The notes under the pieces: model-generated
What the model saw: only the letters and a program-made list of their open reading frames with translations
Told to the model about the DNA's origin: nothing
The model's database searches: none
Source: Pseudevernia furfuracea
Lineage: Eukaryota; Ascomycota; Lecanoromycetes; Lecanorales; Parmeliaceae
Direction: 5' to 3'
Length of the DNA stretch: 64,000 nt
Assembly: GCA_022315425.1 (NCBI GenBank)
Contig: JAIUPT010000013.1
Coordinates: 1-64,000, forward strand
Translations under genes and position numbers: made by a program
Shown here: in pieces, positions 1 to 9,757 of the stretch
Layout of the letters: every line of letters starts with the position of its first letter
Numbering within the stretch: position 1 is the first letter of the stretch

Positions 1-480
1 TTACGAGGGGGGGAGAATAGAAAGGGAAAAAAAAAAGCGGAGAGACGGAGAGGGAGAAAAGAAGAGGCAGAGAAGAGGCAGGGGGAGGGAGAGGGAGGCG
101 AAAGGGGGGGGAAAGAGGAGAAATAAGGGAAGAAAGAGAAGGAGTAGGAGAGGGGAAAGGAGGGAGAGAAGGAAGAAAAAAAAAGAAGGAGAAGGGAGGG
201 GGGGGAGGAAAGGTAAGAGAGAGGGGGGAAGAAAGGAGGAAAAAGGGAGGAAGAGAGCAGGCGAGGAAGAGGAAAGAGGGGGGGGAGAAAGGGGGGAAAA
301 GGAGGAGGGGAGGGAGGGGAAAACGAAAGGGAAAAGAGAGGGCAGGGGGAAAGGAGGAAAGAGGGAGGAGAAGGGGGGGGGGTGGGAGGAAATGGAGGAA
401 GGGAGTAAAAGAATAGAGGAGGAATGAAGGAAGGGGAAGAGATAGAGGGAAAGCCGGGCAGGAAGAAAGAGAACGGAAGA
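1..480. repeat. Polypurine (A/G) tract
   Basis: The + strand is almost entirely A and G for about 480 bases, as irregular GGAGG, GAAGG and AAAA blocks, with only scattered pyrimidines. The long open frame on the - strand (Ser, Pro, Phe and Leu only) is a by-product of this composition and is not called as a gene. Long mirror-like purine runs can form triplex DNA; that is general knowledge and is not shown here. Confidence 0.9.
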
Positions 481-576
481 GAAAGATGAGGGACGTGAGA
501 AATAACAGATACCAACCGCAAAAGGCCGGGAAGGACCGGTAAAAACCGTCCGACAACGGCAGAGAATGGCAGTCAA

Positions 577-1420
577 GACAAGAGCAAATCAATCTAAAAG
601 AAGCTAATCATGGTGGGCAGCACCATTACAGCACCCTCGCATAGCCCATCCAAGTTGTACCAATCAAATGACTATAGACAGCGAGAACCACCTGCCCGGT
701 TCCACACAGCAACACGCAGCGCGCCACCCAGCTACCGCTCTCCTAGACGGCGCGCAACGGATATACCACATATGCGAGTCAAGACGAATGAACACCACGG
801 ACATTGCACGGAAGTAAAGCAGCATAGTACGCGCTAATATCGGACAGGCTCTCCGCAATCGAGCTACAAGAAAATCTCCCCATATAGATGACACCCGCCG
901 AGGATTTGTGAAATAGGGATAAATCCTAAAATATGCAAATACACGCAGCGAATAGAGAGAAACAACAACACTATAACATTTGATCGTCCGCAGATGCGCC
1001 AGCAACATAAACACAGCCCAATCAGATCCTACAGTTACGCCGCCACAGTCAGGAGTGAGCCAAACCGATCCCGATTCAAAAGCGACCGTCACGCCCGCTA
1101 CTCGAGCGAAGACCTACCTCGATACGACTTTTAGAGCCTCCCCCCCCCCCCCGATGGTGCCTCTCTAGCTGTTCTCTAACTTATAGACTACCAAAGTGAT
1201 CAGTCGCCAATCACTGCACTACAATGCTTAAAGCTTCGTCTAATTTTACCTGTCTATTTCATTTTTCGCAGTCAAACGGATAATCTTTGTTTACCATTAC
1301 GTGGCCAATTTAGTGGCACTAGATATACCATAAGGGCCAAGCCATAGCTGACTGAATCAGCTCGGTATAGATCACTGAAAACGGGAAGACAAACTCGAGA
1401 ACTTTGGTTAAAGCCCCATA
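577..1420. other. Gene-free stretch left of telomere-like repeats
   Basis: No open frame here has convincing protein character or splice signals. A short poly-C run lies at 1141-1152. The DNA has moderate GC, unlike the AT-rich block to its right, and lies on the chromosome-end side of the telomere-like repeats. Confidence 0.6.
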
Positions 1421-1530
1421 CCCTAACCCTAAACCCTAACCCTTAACCCTAACCCTAACCCGTTAACCCACCCGTAACCCTAACCCTTAACCTAACCCTA
1501 CCCAGCTGAACCCTAAACCATAACCCACCC
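1421..1530 (+). repeat. Degenerate telomere-like repeats (CCCTAA)n
   Basis: There are about 15 perfect or near-perfect CCCTAA units with single-base changes (CCCTTAA, CCCGTTAA, CCCACC). TTAGGG is the usual ascomycete telomere repeat. The orientation, CCCTAA on the + strand reading inward, is that of a left chromosome end. About 1.4 kb of other DNA lies outside it, so it is either interstitial or buried by later addition at the end. Confidence 0.85.
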
Positions 1531-1539
1531 TAGCGAGAA

Positions 1540-3300
1540 CAATTTAAATCTGTAAAAAAGCGACGTAATATACCTAAACCAATAGGCTGATTCTGCACCA
1601 GCTATGCTATTACAGAATCTATGCAAATGTTTTCTGTCACTTATCATCCAAAGCTAACTTTTATTCTTCTTCTTATTTTAAATCTTATTTATTTTTATTT
1701 CTATATTTACTTTTCTATTCTCTCTTTTATACTTTCTCTTACTTTTATTCTTATATTAAATTTTACTTCTCTTTTTATTTATTAATACTTATATATTTTA
1801 TTAACTCTAACTCTTTTACTTTTATTCTTCTTCTTATTCTTATTTTTACTCTTATTCTTATATTTTTATTCTTATTCTTCTTTTTATTTAATAATACTTA
1901 TAAAATTCTAAATATATATACTTCTTACATACTTCTTATTTACTTCTTCTTTTATTTTTTATTTCATTTTTTATATTTTAATAACTTTATAATATCTTAA
2001 ATAAATTTTTAATTAATTATATAAATATAACTATTTATTTATACTTTAATTAATATCTTTATAATACATATTATATAATTCTATTTTTAATTTTTATTAA
2101 CTCTTTTCTCTTTTATACTTTTTCTTTTTCTCTTAATTAATTATTTAAATTATATTTTTAACTTTTAACTCTTATCTCTTTTATATTTTCTCTTATTCTT
2201 ATAATAACTTTTATTTCTCTTATTCTCTCTCTTACTTTTATTCTTATAATAACTTTTACTTCTTCTTTTATTTATTAACACTTATATATTTTAATAACTT
2301 TAATTCTTTTACTCTTATTTTTATTCTTCTTCTTCTTTTTATTCTTCTTTTTTTATTTTTACTCTTATTCTTCTCTTTACTTAATAATACTTATATAATT
2401 TTAAATATATATACTTTATACTTACTTCTTCTTTTACTCTCTTATTTACTTTATATATTTTAATAACTTTATAATATCTTAAATAAAAACTTTATTAATT
2501 ATATAAACACTAATACTTATTTATACTCTTAACATCTTTATATTATATATTATATAACTCTTTTTATACTTTATTAATTTACACTCTTTTTATACTTTAT
2601 TAACTTATATAATTCTATTTTTTCTTTTTTAACTAACTACTTATTTAAACTTAATTAACTATTTAAACTTTTAATCTTTAAAATATATATAATTATATTT
2701 TAATTTTAATTACTCTTATTACTATTTATTACTTAATATATACTATTATATACTCAACTTTAAATATAACTCTTTTTATTAATAAACTTTTAACTTTATT
2801 AAAATATAATATATTTAATTTATAAACAACTTTTATCTTCTTTTATACTTAAACTAATATTATTATTATTATATATACTCTAAACTTATAATTATTAATA
2901 TTACTTTTTAATTAATAATAAAAGTAATTAATACACACGTAGTTATAACTGCATATAGTTCAATTATATATGATTAAAATATATTTTAAACTTATAAATA
3001 TTTAAATAACTTTTTAATTAATAGTAATTAATACTACACGTAGTTATAACTGCATATAGTTCAATTATATATGATTAAAATATATTTTAAACTTATAAAT
3101 ATTTAAATAACTTTTTAATTAATAGTAATTAATACTACACGTAGTTATAACTAGTTTTAACTTATTATAATTAATTATAACTTATATTATAATATTATTA
3201 ATTAAAACGATAATTAAAATAATAAGATTAAGAGTATTTTTAATTAAAATAATAATTAAAATAATATTATAAATATCACGATTAACTAGAATAGTAATAC
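1540..3300. repeat. Extremely AT-rich block, G-free on + strand in 1654-2923
   Basis: The block is mostly T and A with C in short CTT or ACT contexts. From 1654 to 2923 there is not a single G on the + strand, while C stays common. It has no coding potential. Ordinary RIP lowers G and C on both strands, so RIP alone does not explain this one-sided loss. To the right it grades into AT-rich tandem repeats that do contain G. Confidence 0.9.
2936..3150. repeat. 101-bp direct tandem repeat
   Basis: A unit starting CACGTAGTTATAACT begins at 2936, 3037 and 3138, a period of exactly 101 bases. The first two copies are almost identical; the third diverges after about 15 bases. The last part of the unit and the CACGTAGTTATAACT start recur near 5430-5490, so the unit belongs to the larger duplicated subtelomeric module. 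Confidence 0.85.
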
Positions 3301-3305
3301 TAAGA

Positions 3306-3460
3306 TTAATTTATTATTATTATTATTATTATTACTATTGTTATTATTATTATTATTATTACTATTGTTATTATTATTATTATTATTACTATTACTATTA
3401 TTATTATTATTATTATTGTTATTATTGTTATTATTACTGTTACTATTACTGTTACTGTCA
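3306..3460. repeat. TTA/TTG microsatellite
   Basis: Tandem TTA triplets with occasional CTA and TTG variants. A second tract of the same kind at 5670-5800 sits in the same position relative to the following GCTGAGA minisatellite. The Ile/Val or Leu open frames over it are low-complexity artefacts. Confidence 0.95.
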
Positions 3461-3469
3461 CTCTCACTG

Positions 3470-4436
3470 CTAAGATTAATGCTGAGATTAGTGCTGAGAT
3501 TAGTGCTGAGATTATTGCTGAGAATACTGTCTGCTGAAAATATTGCTGAGAATACTGCCTGCTGAGATCACTGTTGAGAATACTGCCTGCTGAGATCACT
3601 GCTGAGAATATCGCTGAGATCAATGCTGATATCAATGCTGAGACCACTGCTGAGACCAGCGCTGAGAATACCGCTGAGAATATTACCTGCTGAGACCACC
3701 GCTGAGAATATCGCTGAGATCAATACCGCTGAGAATACTGCTGAGACCAATACCGCTGAGAATACTGCTGAGAATACTGCTGAGAATATCGCTGAGAATA
3801 CTGCTGAGACCACCGCAGAGAATACCGCAGAGATTACCGCAGGGAATACCGCAGAGAATACTGCCTGCTGAGACCAGCGCTGAGAATACCGCTGAGACCA
3901 ATACCGCTGAGAGTACCGCTGAGAATACTGCCTGCTGAGATCACCGCTGAGAATATCGCTGAGAATACTGCCTGCTGAGATCACTGCTGAGAATATCGCT
4001 GAGAATACTGCCTGCTGAGATCACTGCTGAGAATACCGCTGAGATCAATACCGCTAAGATCAATATCGCTGAGATCAATGCTGAGACCAATGCTGAGATC
4101 AATGCTGAGACCAATGCTGAGACCACCGCTGAGAATACCGCTGAGAACACTGCCTGCTGAGACCAGCGCTGAGAATACCGCTGAGAACACTGCCTGCTGA
4201 GACCCGCGCTGAGAATACCGCTGAGAACACTGCCTGCTGAGACCAGCGCTGAGAATACCGCTGAGACCAATACCGCTGAGAATACTGCTAAGAATATCAC
4301 TGAGATCAATACCGCTGAGATCAATGCTGAGACCAATGCTGAGATCAATGCTGAGACCAATGCGGAGACCAATGCTGAGACCAATGCTGAGACCAATGCC
4401 GAGATCAATGCTGAGAATACTGCTGAGACCACTGCT
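3470..4436. repeat. GCTGAGA minisatellite, left copy
   Basis: About 970 bases of imperfect repeats of 6, 12 and 15 bases built from GCTGAGAATACTGCC, GCTGAGACCAAT and GCTGAGATCAAT variants. Several frames are open on both strands because unit lengths are multiples of three and lack stop codons. I do not regard the resulting repetitive Ser/Ala/Val/Leu proteins as genes: there is no initiation context and all frames are equally open. Confidence 0.9.
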
Positions 4437-4530
4437 ATTGAGTGTCGCATTAAGTGTCGCATTGATTGTCGCATTGATTGTCGCATTGATTGTCGCATTA
4501 AGTGTCATATTGAGTGTCGCATTATTCTAG
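4437..4530. repeat. 12-bp tandem repeat (GATTGTCGCATT-like)
   Basis: About seven units of a 12-base repeat ending in GTCGCATT. The same array in shorter form lies at 6115-6180. Both sit at the right edge of a GCTGAGA minisatellite and upstream of a 178-bp palindromic element, which confirms the module is duplicated as a whole. Confidence 0.85.
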
Positions 4531-4584
4531 TCACTATTTTTGTCAGCGGTGCTCTCAGCATCATTATTCTAATTAAGAATACTT

Positions 4585-4762
4585 CTCAGCGACGAAGACT
4601 GCATGCAAATCTTTATAATGAACGTCGCTGACGGTCATTGCCCTGAGAGGCTTTGCACTGCAAAATCTGTCGCCAGCGATCGATCCGAAAAACGTTGTTT
4701 CATCAATGAAAAATTTATTCGAATGGGTTTTGCAGTGCAAAGCCGTCGAATACTAGGGTTAG
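4585..4762 (+). repeat. 178-bp palindromic element, copy 1
   Basis: The element starts CTCAGCGACGAAGACTGC and ends near CTAGGGTTAG. An outer pair (CAGCGACG ... CGTCGCTG) spans about 40 bases. An inner pair, the 17-mer at 4649-4665 and its exact reverse complement at 4728-4744, is separated by 62 bases. Each inner arm is itself a palindrome, TTTGCA-C-TGCAAA. It also encodes a short peptide in frame with the other copies, but arm structure is the better-supported constraint. It resembles a small non-autonomous element (MITE); I do not recognise the family. Confidence 0.8.
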
Positions 4763-4972
4763 ACGATCTCAAAGTAGGTGTTTGAATGCTTAGGTGTAAG
4801 AAGTTCTAAATAGAATTAGACATATCAAGAAAATTCAGACTCAGCCTTATCGAGGGCTTGACGCTTCGTCGCACGCTTTCCTCATCAAATAATCGTGTCG
4901 ACCAAAAATATTCTAAAGTCTTTTCAGACTGCATAAAGAGGCGACGATGACTTCGATTATGTCTTAAAACAG
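4763..4972. other. Spacer between palindromic elements 1 and 2
   Basis: This 210-base spacer has no gene or recognisable motif. It is absent from the arrangement around copy 3, so copies 1 and 2 may have arrived separately or through an unequal exchange. Confidence 0.5.
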
Positions 4973-5150
4973 CTCAGCGACGAAGACTGCATGCAAATCT
5001 TTATGGTGGACGTCGCTGGCGGTCATTGCCAAGGTAGGCTTTGCCTGGCAAAACCTGCCGCTAGCGGTCGATCCGGAAAACGTTGTTCCACCAATGAAAA
5101 ATTTATCCGGATGGGTTTTGCCAGGCAAAGCCCGAGAATACTAGGGTTAG
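4973..5150 (+). repeat. 178-bp palindromic element, copy 2 (variant arms)
   Basis: This copy has the same length and layout as copy 1, but the arms read TTTGCC-T-GGCAAA at both 5037-5053 and 5116-5132. All four half-sites differ from copies 1 and 3 in a way that keeps both the local palindromes and the long inverted pair exact. Confidence 0.8.
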
Positions 5151-5669
5151 TTATAACTATATATAGTCGAACTACATATAGTTAAACTATATTATATTAA
5201 CTAAGTGAAATATTTAAATTAATATTATTAATTCTTTATATATTTTAAATCTATAACAATTAATATTACTTTTTAATTAACAATTAATTAATACTATACG
5301 TAGTTAGAACTAGTTCTTTATTAATTATAACTTATATAGTCGAACTACATATAGTTGAATTTTATTATATTAATTAAATAAGATATTTAAACTAATATTT
5401 TTTAATTCTTTATATATTCTAAACTTATAAATATTTAAATAACTTTTTAATTAATAGTAATTAATACTACACGTAGTTATAACTAGTTATGACTAGTTAT
5501 AATAAGTTTTAACCAGTTTTAACTTATTATAATTAATTATAACTTATATTATAAGTATTATTAATTAAAACGATAATTAAAATAGTAAGATTAAGAGTAT
5601 TATTAATTAAAATAATAACTAAAATAATATTATAAAGATCACGATTAACTAGAATAGTAATACTAAGAT
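5151..5669. other. AT-rich spacer with short inverted motifs
   Basis: AT-rich DNA with repeated TATAGTCGAACTACATATAG-like palindromes and pieces of the 101-bp repeat from 2936-3150. It has no coding potential and is the second copy of the AT-rich left part of the subtelomeric module. Confidence 0.6.
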
Positions 5670-5671
5670 TA

Positions 5672-5719
<48 letters not shown>

Positions 5720-5740
5720 TACTATTACTATTACTATTAC

Positions 5741-5777
<37 letters not shown>

Positions 5778-6180
5778 GTTACTATTACTGTTATTATTAC
5801 TGTTACTGTCACTGTCACTGCTGAGATTAATGCTGAGATTAGTGCTGAGATTATTGCTGAGAATACTGCCTGCTGAGAATATCGCTGAGAATACTGCCTG
5901 CTGAGACCACCGCTGAGAATATCGCTGAGATCAATGCTGATACCAATGCTGAGACCACTGCTGAGACCAGCGCTGAGAATACCGCTGAGAATACTACCTG
6001 CTGAGACCACCGCTGAGAATACCGCTGAGAATACTGCCTGCTGAGACCAGCGCTGAGAATATCGCTGAGACCAATACCGCTGAGACCAATGCTGAGACCA
6101 ATGCTGAGACCACTGCCATTGAGTGTCGCGTTGAGTGTCGCATTGAGTGTCGCATTGAGTGTCGCATTGAGTGTCGCAAT
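5670..6180. repeat. Second microsatellite/minisatellite module
   Basis: A TTA/CTA microsatellite (5670-5810), then GCTGAGA repeats (5815-6110), then the 12-bp GTCGCATT repeat (6115-6180). This is the same order as at 3306-4530, with the minisatellite only about 300 bases long, so array length has changed since duplication. Confidence 0.85.
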
Positions 6181-6253
6181 TTTCAGCATCACTATTTTAG
6201 TCATTATTCTAGTCTATAATACTCTCAGCATCACTATTCTAGTCAATAATGCT

Positions 6254-6431
6254 CTCAGCGACGAAGACTGCATGCAAATCTTTATGGTGGACGTCGCTGG
6301 CGGCCATTGCCAAGGGAGGCTTTGCACTGCAAAACCTGCCGCTAGCGATCGATCCGAAAAACGTTGTTCCATCAATCAAAAATTTATCCGAATGGGTTTT
6401 GCAGTGCAAAGCCCGAGAATACTAGAGTTAG
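6254..6431 (+). repeat. 178-bp palindromic element, copy 3
   Basis: Arms at 6318-6334 and 6397-6413 carry the same TTTGCA-C-TGCAAA palindromes as copy 1, while the rest of the sequence is closer to copy 2 at many positions. The length is again 178 bases. It marks the right boundary of the repeat-rich subtelomeric zone. Confidence 0.8.
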
Positions 6432-7031
6432 GAAGACTAGATACGCCACTTATAATAGGGCCGAGTGGCTGAGGGAAGTGGGTACTCATTTGACTCTATG
6501 TTGCATTAATAGAGCTGTTCGGTCAGAGGAGTATCCTTGAACTGTAGAGATTGTTTATCAAAGAGTAAAACTCTCATCAAAGGCTTCGGAAGCTGTTGAT
6601 CTAGTCTAGAGAAAAATGCCTGCTAGGGTGCGCTCCTACTCACTCTCCGATGGAGGTTTTTTTGAAGTTCAGTGATGTGAGCAAAGGGTGCGCCTCTATC
6701 TCTACTTGAGTATGTCTATTAATGATTCTGAAGAATATTGGCTAGAATCCTTATCACGATGAGTTCATGTTATCTTCTTATCATTTGAGTCGTAGGGCTC
6801 TGACCTCATCCTGCATGACAAGTCTCGAGACGAAAATTCAAGTACAGTGGGGAATTCCCCTTTGAAAAAAAAAAGGAAAAGAAACAAGAAACAATTAGTA
6901 TCCATCCTCTGTGTCTTGTTGAAGGCTCGTTTATCGAAGTTCGAGGAGGTTGGTCTCACCTTTTTTCTTGCCTGGCCTGCATTACCAGAGCACTCAAAAC
7001 ATCTTTCGCGGCTAGTGCATTGGAGTCAGGC
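6432..7031. other. Transition zone upstream of MFS gene
   Basis: Unique-looking DNA with no gene that I can support. A poly-A run at 6867-6876 and the region just left of 7032 are the likely promoter and 5' UTR of the transporter gene; I see no distinct promoter motif. Confidence 0.5.
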
Positions 7032-8711
7032 ATGAATCACAAGGAGTCGTTCATGAAAGATGAGGAGATCCAGGCGACTTCGAAAGAAGCCGCCCAGGTC
7101 ATAGTATCCACGAACGATGGCGGAACGAAAACAGTGCTCTTGACGCCGGCGGCCGACCGCGCTTTAGTATGGAAATTCGATCTGCGCATCTTGCCTGTCT
7201 TAGCATGCATGTATCTTTTCAACAGTCTTGACAAATCGAACCTCGGAAACGCAAAGACAGCTGGGCTTGAAAAGACGCTGGGACTCGAGGGAAATCAGTA
7301 CAATACCATCCTGAGCGTGTTCTTCGTCCCTTACGTGTTGACGGCTCCGTTTTTGGGAATCCTAGGCAAGAAAATGGGCCCAAATCGCGTGTTGCCAGCT
7401 ATGATGTTCTCGTTTGGATGCTTTACTATTTTGGTCACGAGTGTGATAAATTTCGGCGGATTGATGACTATTCGGTGGTTCTTGGGAATGTCTGAGAGTG
7501 CATTTTTTCCCTTGGTGATTTATTACCTTACCACGTATGGATCATTTCCTCTTATCCCTATTCTCCTCACCATTATTCGAATTGGCATCTTATGTATGGT
7601 AGATTCTATCGACGTGACGAACTAGCCCGCCGCCTCGCCTTGTTCTACGCCGCCCAAAGCATTGCGTCTGCCTTTTCTGGGCTCCTCGCGTTCGGCGTAT
7701 TCCAAATTAAAACAGGCTCCCTAGCCGACTGGCGTTATCTCTTCATCGTGGAGGGCTGTTGCACAGTCGCCTTCTCAGCCTTTGCTTTCTGGTATCTACC
7801 GCAGTCTGCTTCGCATGCGCACTTCCTCTCCCAAGAAGAGAAAGATCTGGCCTACTACCGCATGCAAACCGATAGCTCCTCCATCGTCAACGAAAAATTC
7901 AACCTCAAAGACTCACTTGCAATTTTCAAACAGCCGACAAGTTGGCTCATTCTAGGAATCGAGATCTGCCTAGGTGTTCCACTGCAATCCGTGCAGCTGT
8001 TTCTGCCCCAAATTATTGGCAGATTGGGGTTTGGGACTGTCAAGACTAACCTGTATACCGTGGCGCCTAATGTTTCCGGGGCTGTGATGCTTCTAGTGCT
8101 TGCCTTCGCGAGTGACCTTACTAGGCTGCGGTTCCCATTCGTAGCGGCGGGGTTCTTATTTACTTTCATTGGCTTTTGCATATACGTAGCGATTGATGTG
8201 GAGAAGCAGCTTCACGTGGCGTATTTCGCAGCCTTTATGATGACATGGTGAGCACGATCGATTTGCGGCAAGTATACTTGAAAGGCTGATGTTGAACCTG
8301 AAGGGGAACGTCCGCTCCGTCAGTGCTGCTTGACGTCGTACGTATACAGCTCTCCACCCCATGAGGAGGCTACTATCTATGTTCACCATTTATCAGTGGT
8401 ACAACAACAACATTTCCCACGAAGGCCGGCGTGTCCTGCTTACCTCCATCGCTGTACCTCTCGCCAACCTCATGGGTGTGGTCAGCTCCAACATCTTCCA
8501 GAATAAAGATGCGCCGAAGTATATACCTGCGCTTGCTACAACTGCCGCTTTCGGTGGGACTGGATTCTTGCTAACTTTGATGCTGGGAGCATGGATGGTC
8601 GTCGATAATAAACGCAGAGATGCCAAGCAGGGGAAGGTAAATGTTAGGGATATATCAACTGAGGAGCTGAGGGATGGACCTGCAGCAGAGAACTTCAGGT
8701 GGTTTTATTGA
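7032..8711 (+). CDS. MFS transporter, allantoate permease (Dal5/TNA1) family
   Basis: Four exons (7032-7534, 7603-8247, 8304-8337, 8397-8711) sum to 1497 nt, giving 498 aa. All introns are GT-AG, 56-68 nt. The product is a plasma-membrane major-facilitator carrier of the anion:cation symporter family. The loop after TM1 reads FNSLDKSNLGNAKTAG, typical of this family; exon 2 opens with FYRRDELARRLA; exon 3 is tiny (34 nt) and supplies GTSAPSVLLDV, which joins WYNNNISHEGRR in exon 4, the family's conserved stretch. The ATG at 7032 is used because the frame further left opens only with TTG. The substrate (allantoate, nicotinate, pantothenate or another small acid) cannot be read from sequence. 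Confidence 0.88.
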
Positions 8712-9757
8712 ATGGGGTCTAGACTGTGTCTCTTATGCGGTGTGGAAGTTTTTGAGGATGGGTCTTGGTGTATCAATGAAAGCGTACATGCTTTGCTGTC
8801 TACATTTGCCGTTAATATTAGGATGTTTCTTGGATCCGCTCCAGAACCAATGGCACTCCTGTCGTTGATTTTTGTTAAGTGGGTTGGGCAGCTCGGAGGC
8901 AGAATGTACCAACCCTGCCAGCTAGCGAGAGATCTAGAGGACTCCACTTCTCTTTGACAAAACGCTCTTAGACGTCTCTCAAAGAAAGAAAATCATTGCC
9001 GCTAGAGTACGAGTCTCGGTTCTGCTGTCTGATTTTTGCCGGTCTCCCTCTCTGACAGCGTGAATGAATAAGATCTAAAGAGAAGTTCGACAATCCTAAG
9101 AATTGAGAAATACTGGTAAATGAAAGGTCTTGCCAAACCTCAGTCAGTGTCCGAGCATGCTTCTTCTCAACTCTTGATTCGGCAGGGTTTGTGGATCTGT
9201 TGAGACTCCTGGTTGTGCACCTCTTGTAGGGAGTGGTCAAGTGGTTCATCGAGTTCGAGTCATGTTACACTTGACGTGTGAATTTTCAATAGGTGGGAAG
9301 ATTAAGGAGGAGTATCCTCCAAAGCTTGAATGATATTTCGAATGTGAAAAGGGAATGATGTGGGTCACTTTTAGCTCCTCAACGAGTGGGAAAAGGAGGA
9401 GAGGAAAGCGTGGAAAGTTGAAAAAAGGGAAAATGATTTGCGACTTTAGGGTAGTATAGTAATCGATGATGTTGACGGTGATTGTAGTCGCTATTTCTTG
9501 TGAGTTTACAGTCTCTTCTGCAAGCACACTCGTATTGGATGCTATCTCTGTCTACATCACCACCGGGCATTTTCCATTCTGGGGAAGGGACTAATCTTCG
9601 TGATAGTTACATGAAAGAGAGAAGGACCGCCTGTACAACATTTCGGAGCAATACTGCGCGCAATATAGTAAACGAGTGTTTCAAATCACAACGACCATTT
9701 CCTGTCCACTGCCTTTGACCGGGCGATAGGATCGCCTACATTTTCAACTTCTTAGTC
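8712..9757. other. Intergenic region
   Basis: Convergent intergenic space between the MFS gene (+) and the dioxygenase gene (-). Short open frames occur on both strands but none has family resemblance or a splice pattern. Confidence 0.6.

Noticed and set aside
1..576. 191-residue Ser/Pro/Phe/Leu frame on the - strand
   Set aside because: Pure by-product of the polypurine tract.
2936..3150. Regularly spaced direct repeats, considered as a CRISPR array
   Set aside because: Only two full copies, contiguous with no spacers, in AT-rich eukaryotic subtelomeric DNA.
3306..4508. Several long overlapping open frames on both strands, 75-185 residues
   Set aside because: They lie in microsatellite and minisatellite DNA whose unit lengths are multiples of three and lack stops; all frames are open alike and the products are simple Leu, Ile/Val or Ser/Ala/Leu repeats.
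6460..6540. GGCCGAGTGGCTGAGGG, resembling a tRNA-Ser/Leu D-arm
   Set aside because: No matching acceptor stem or T arm downstream.
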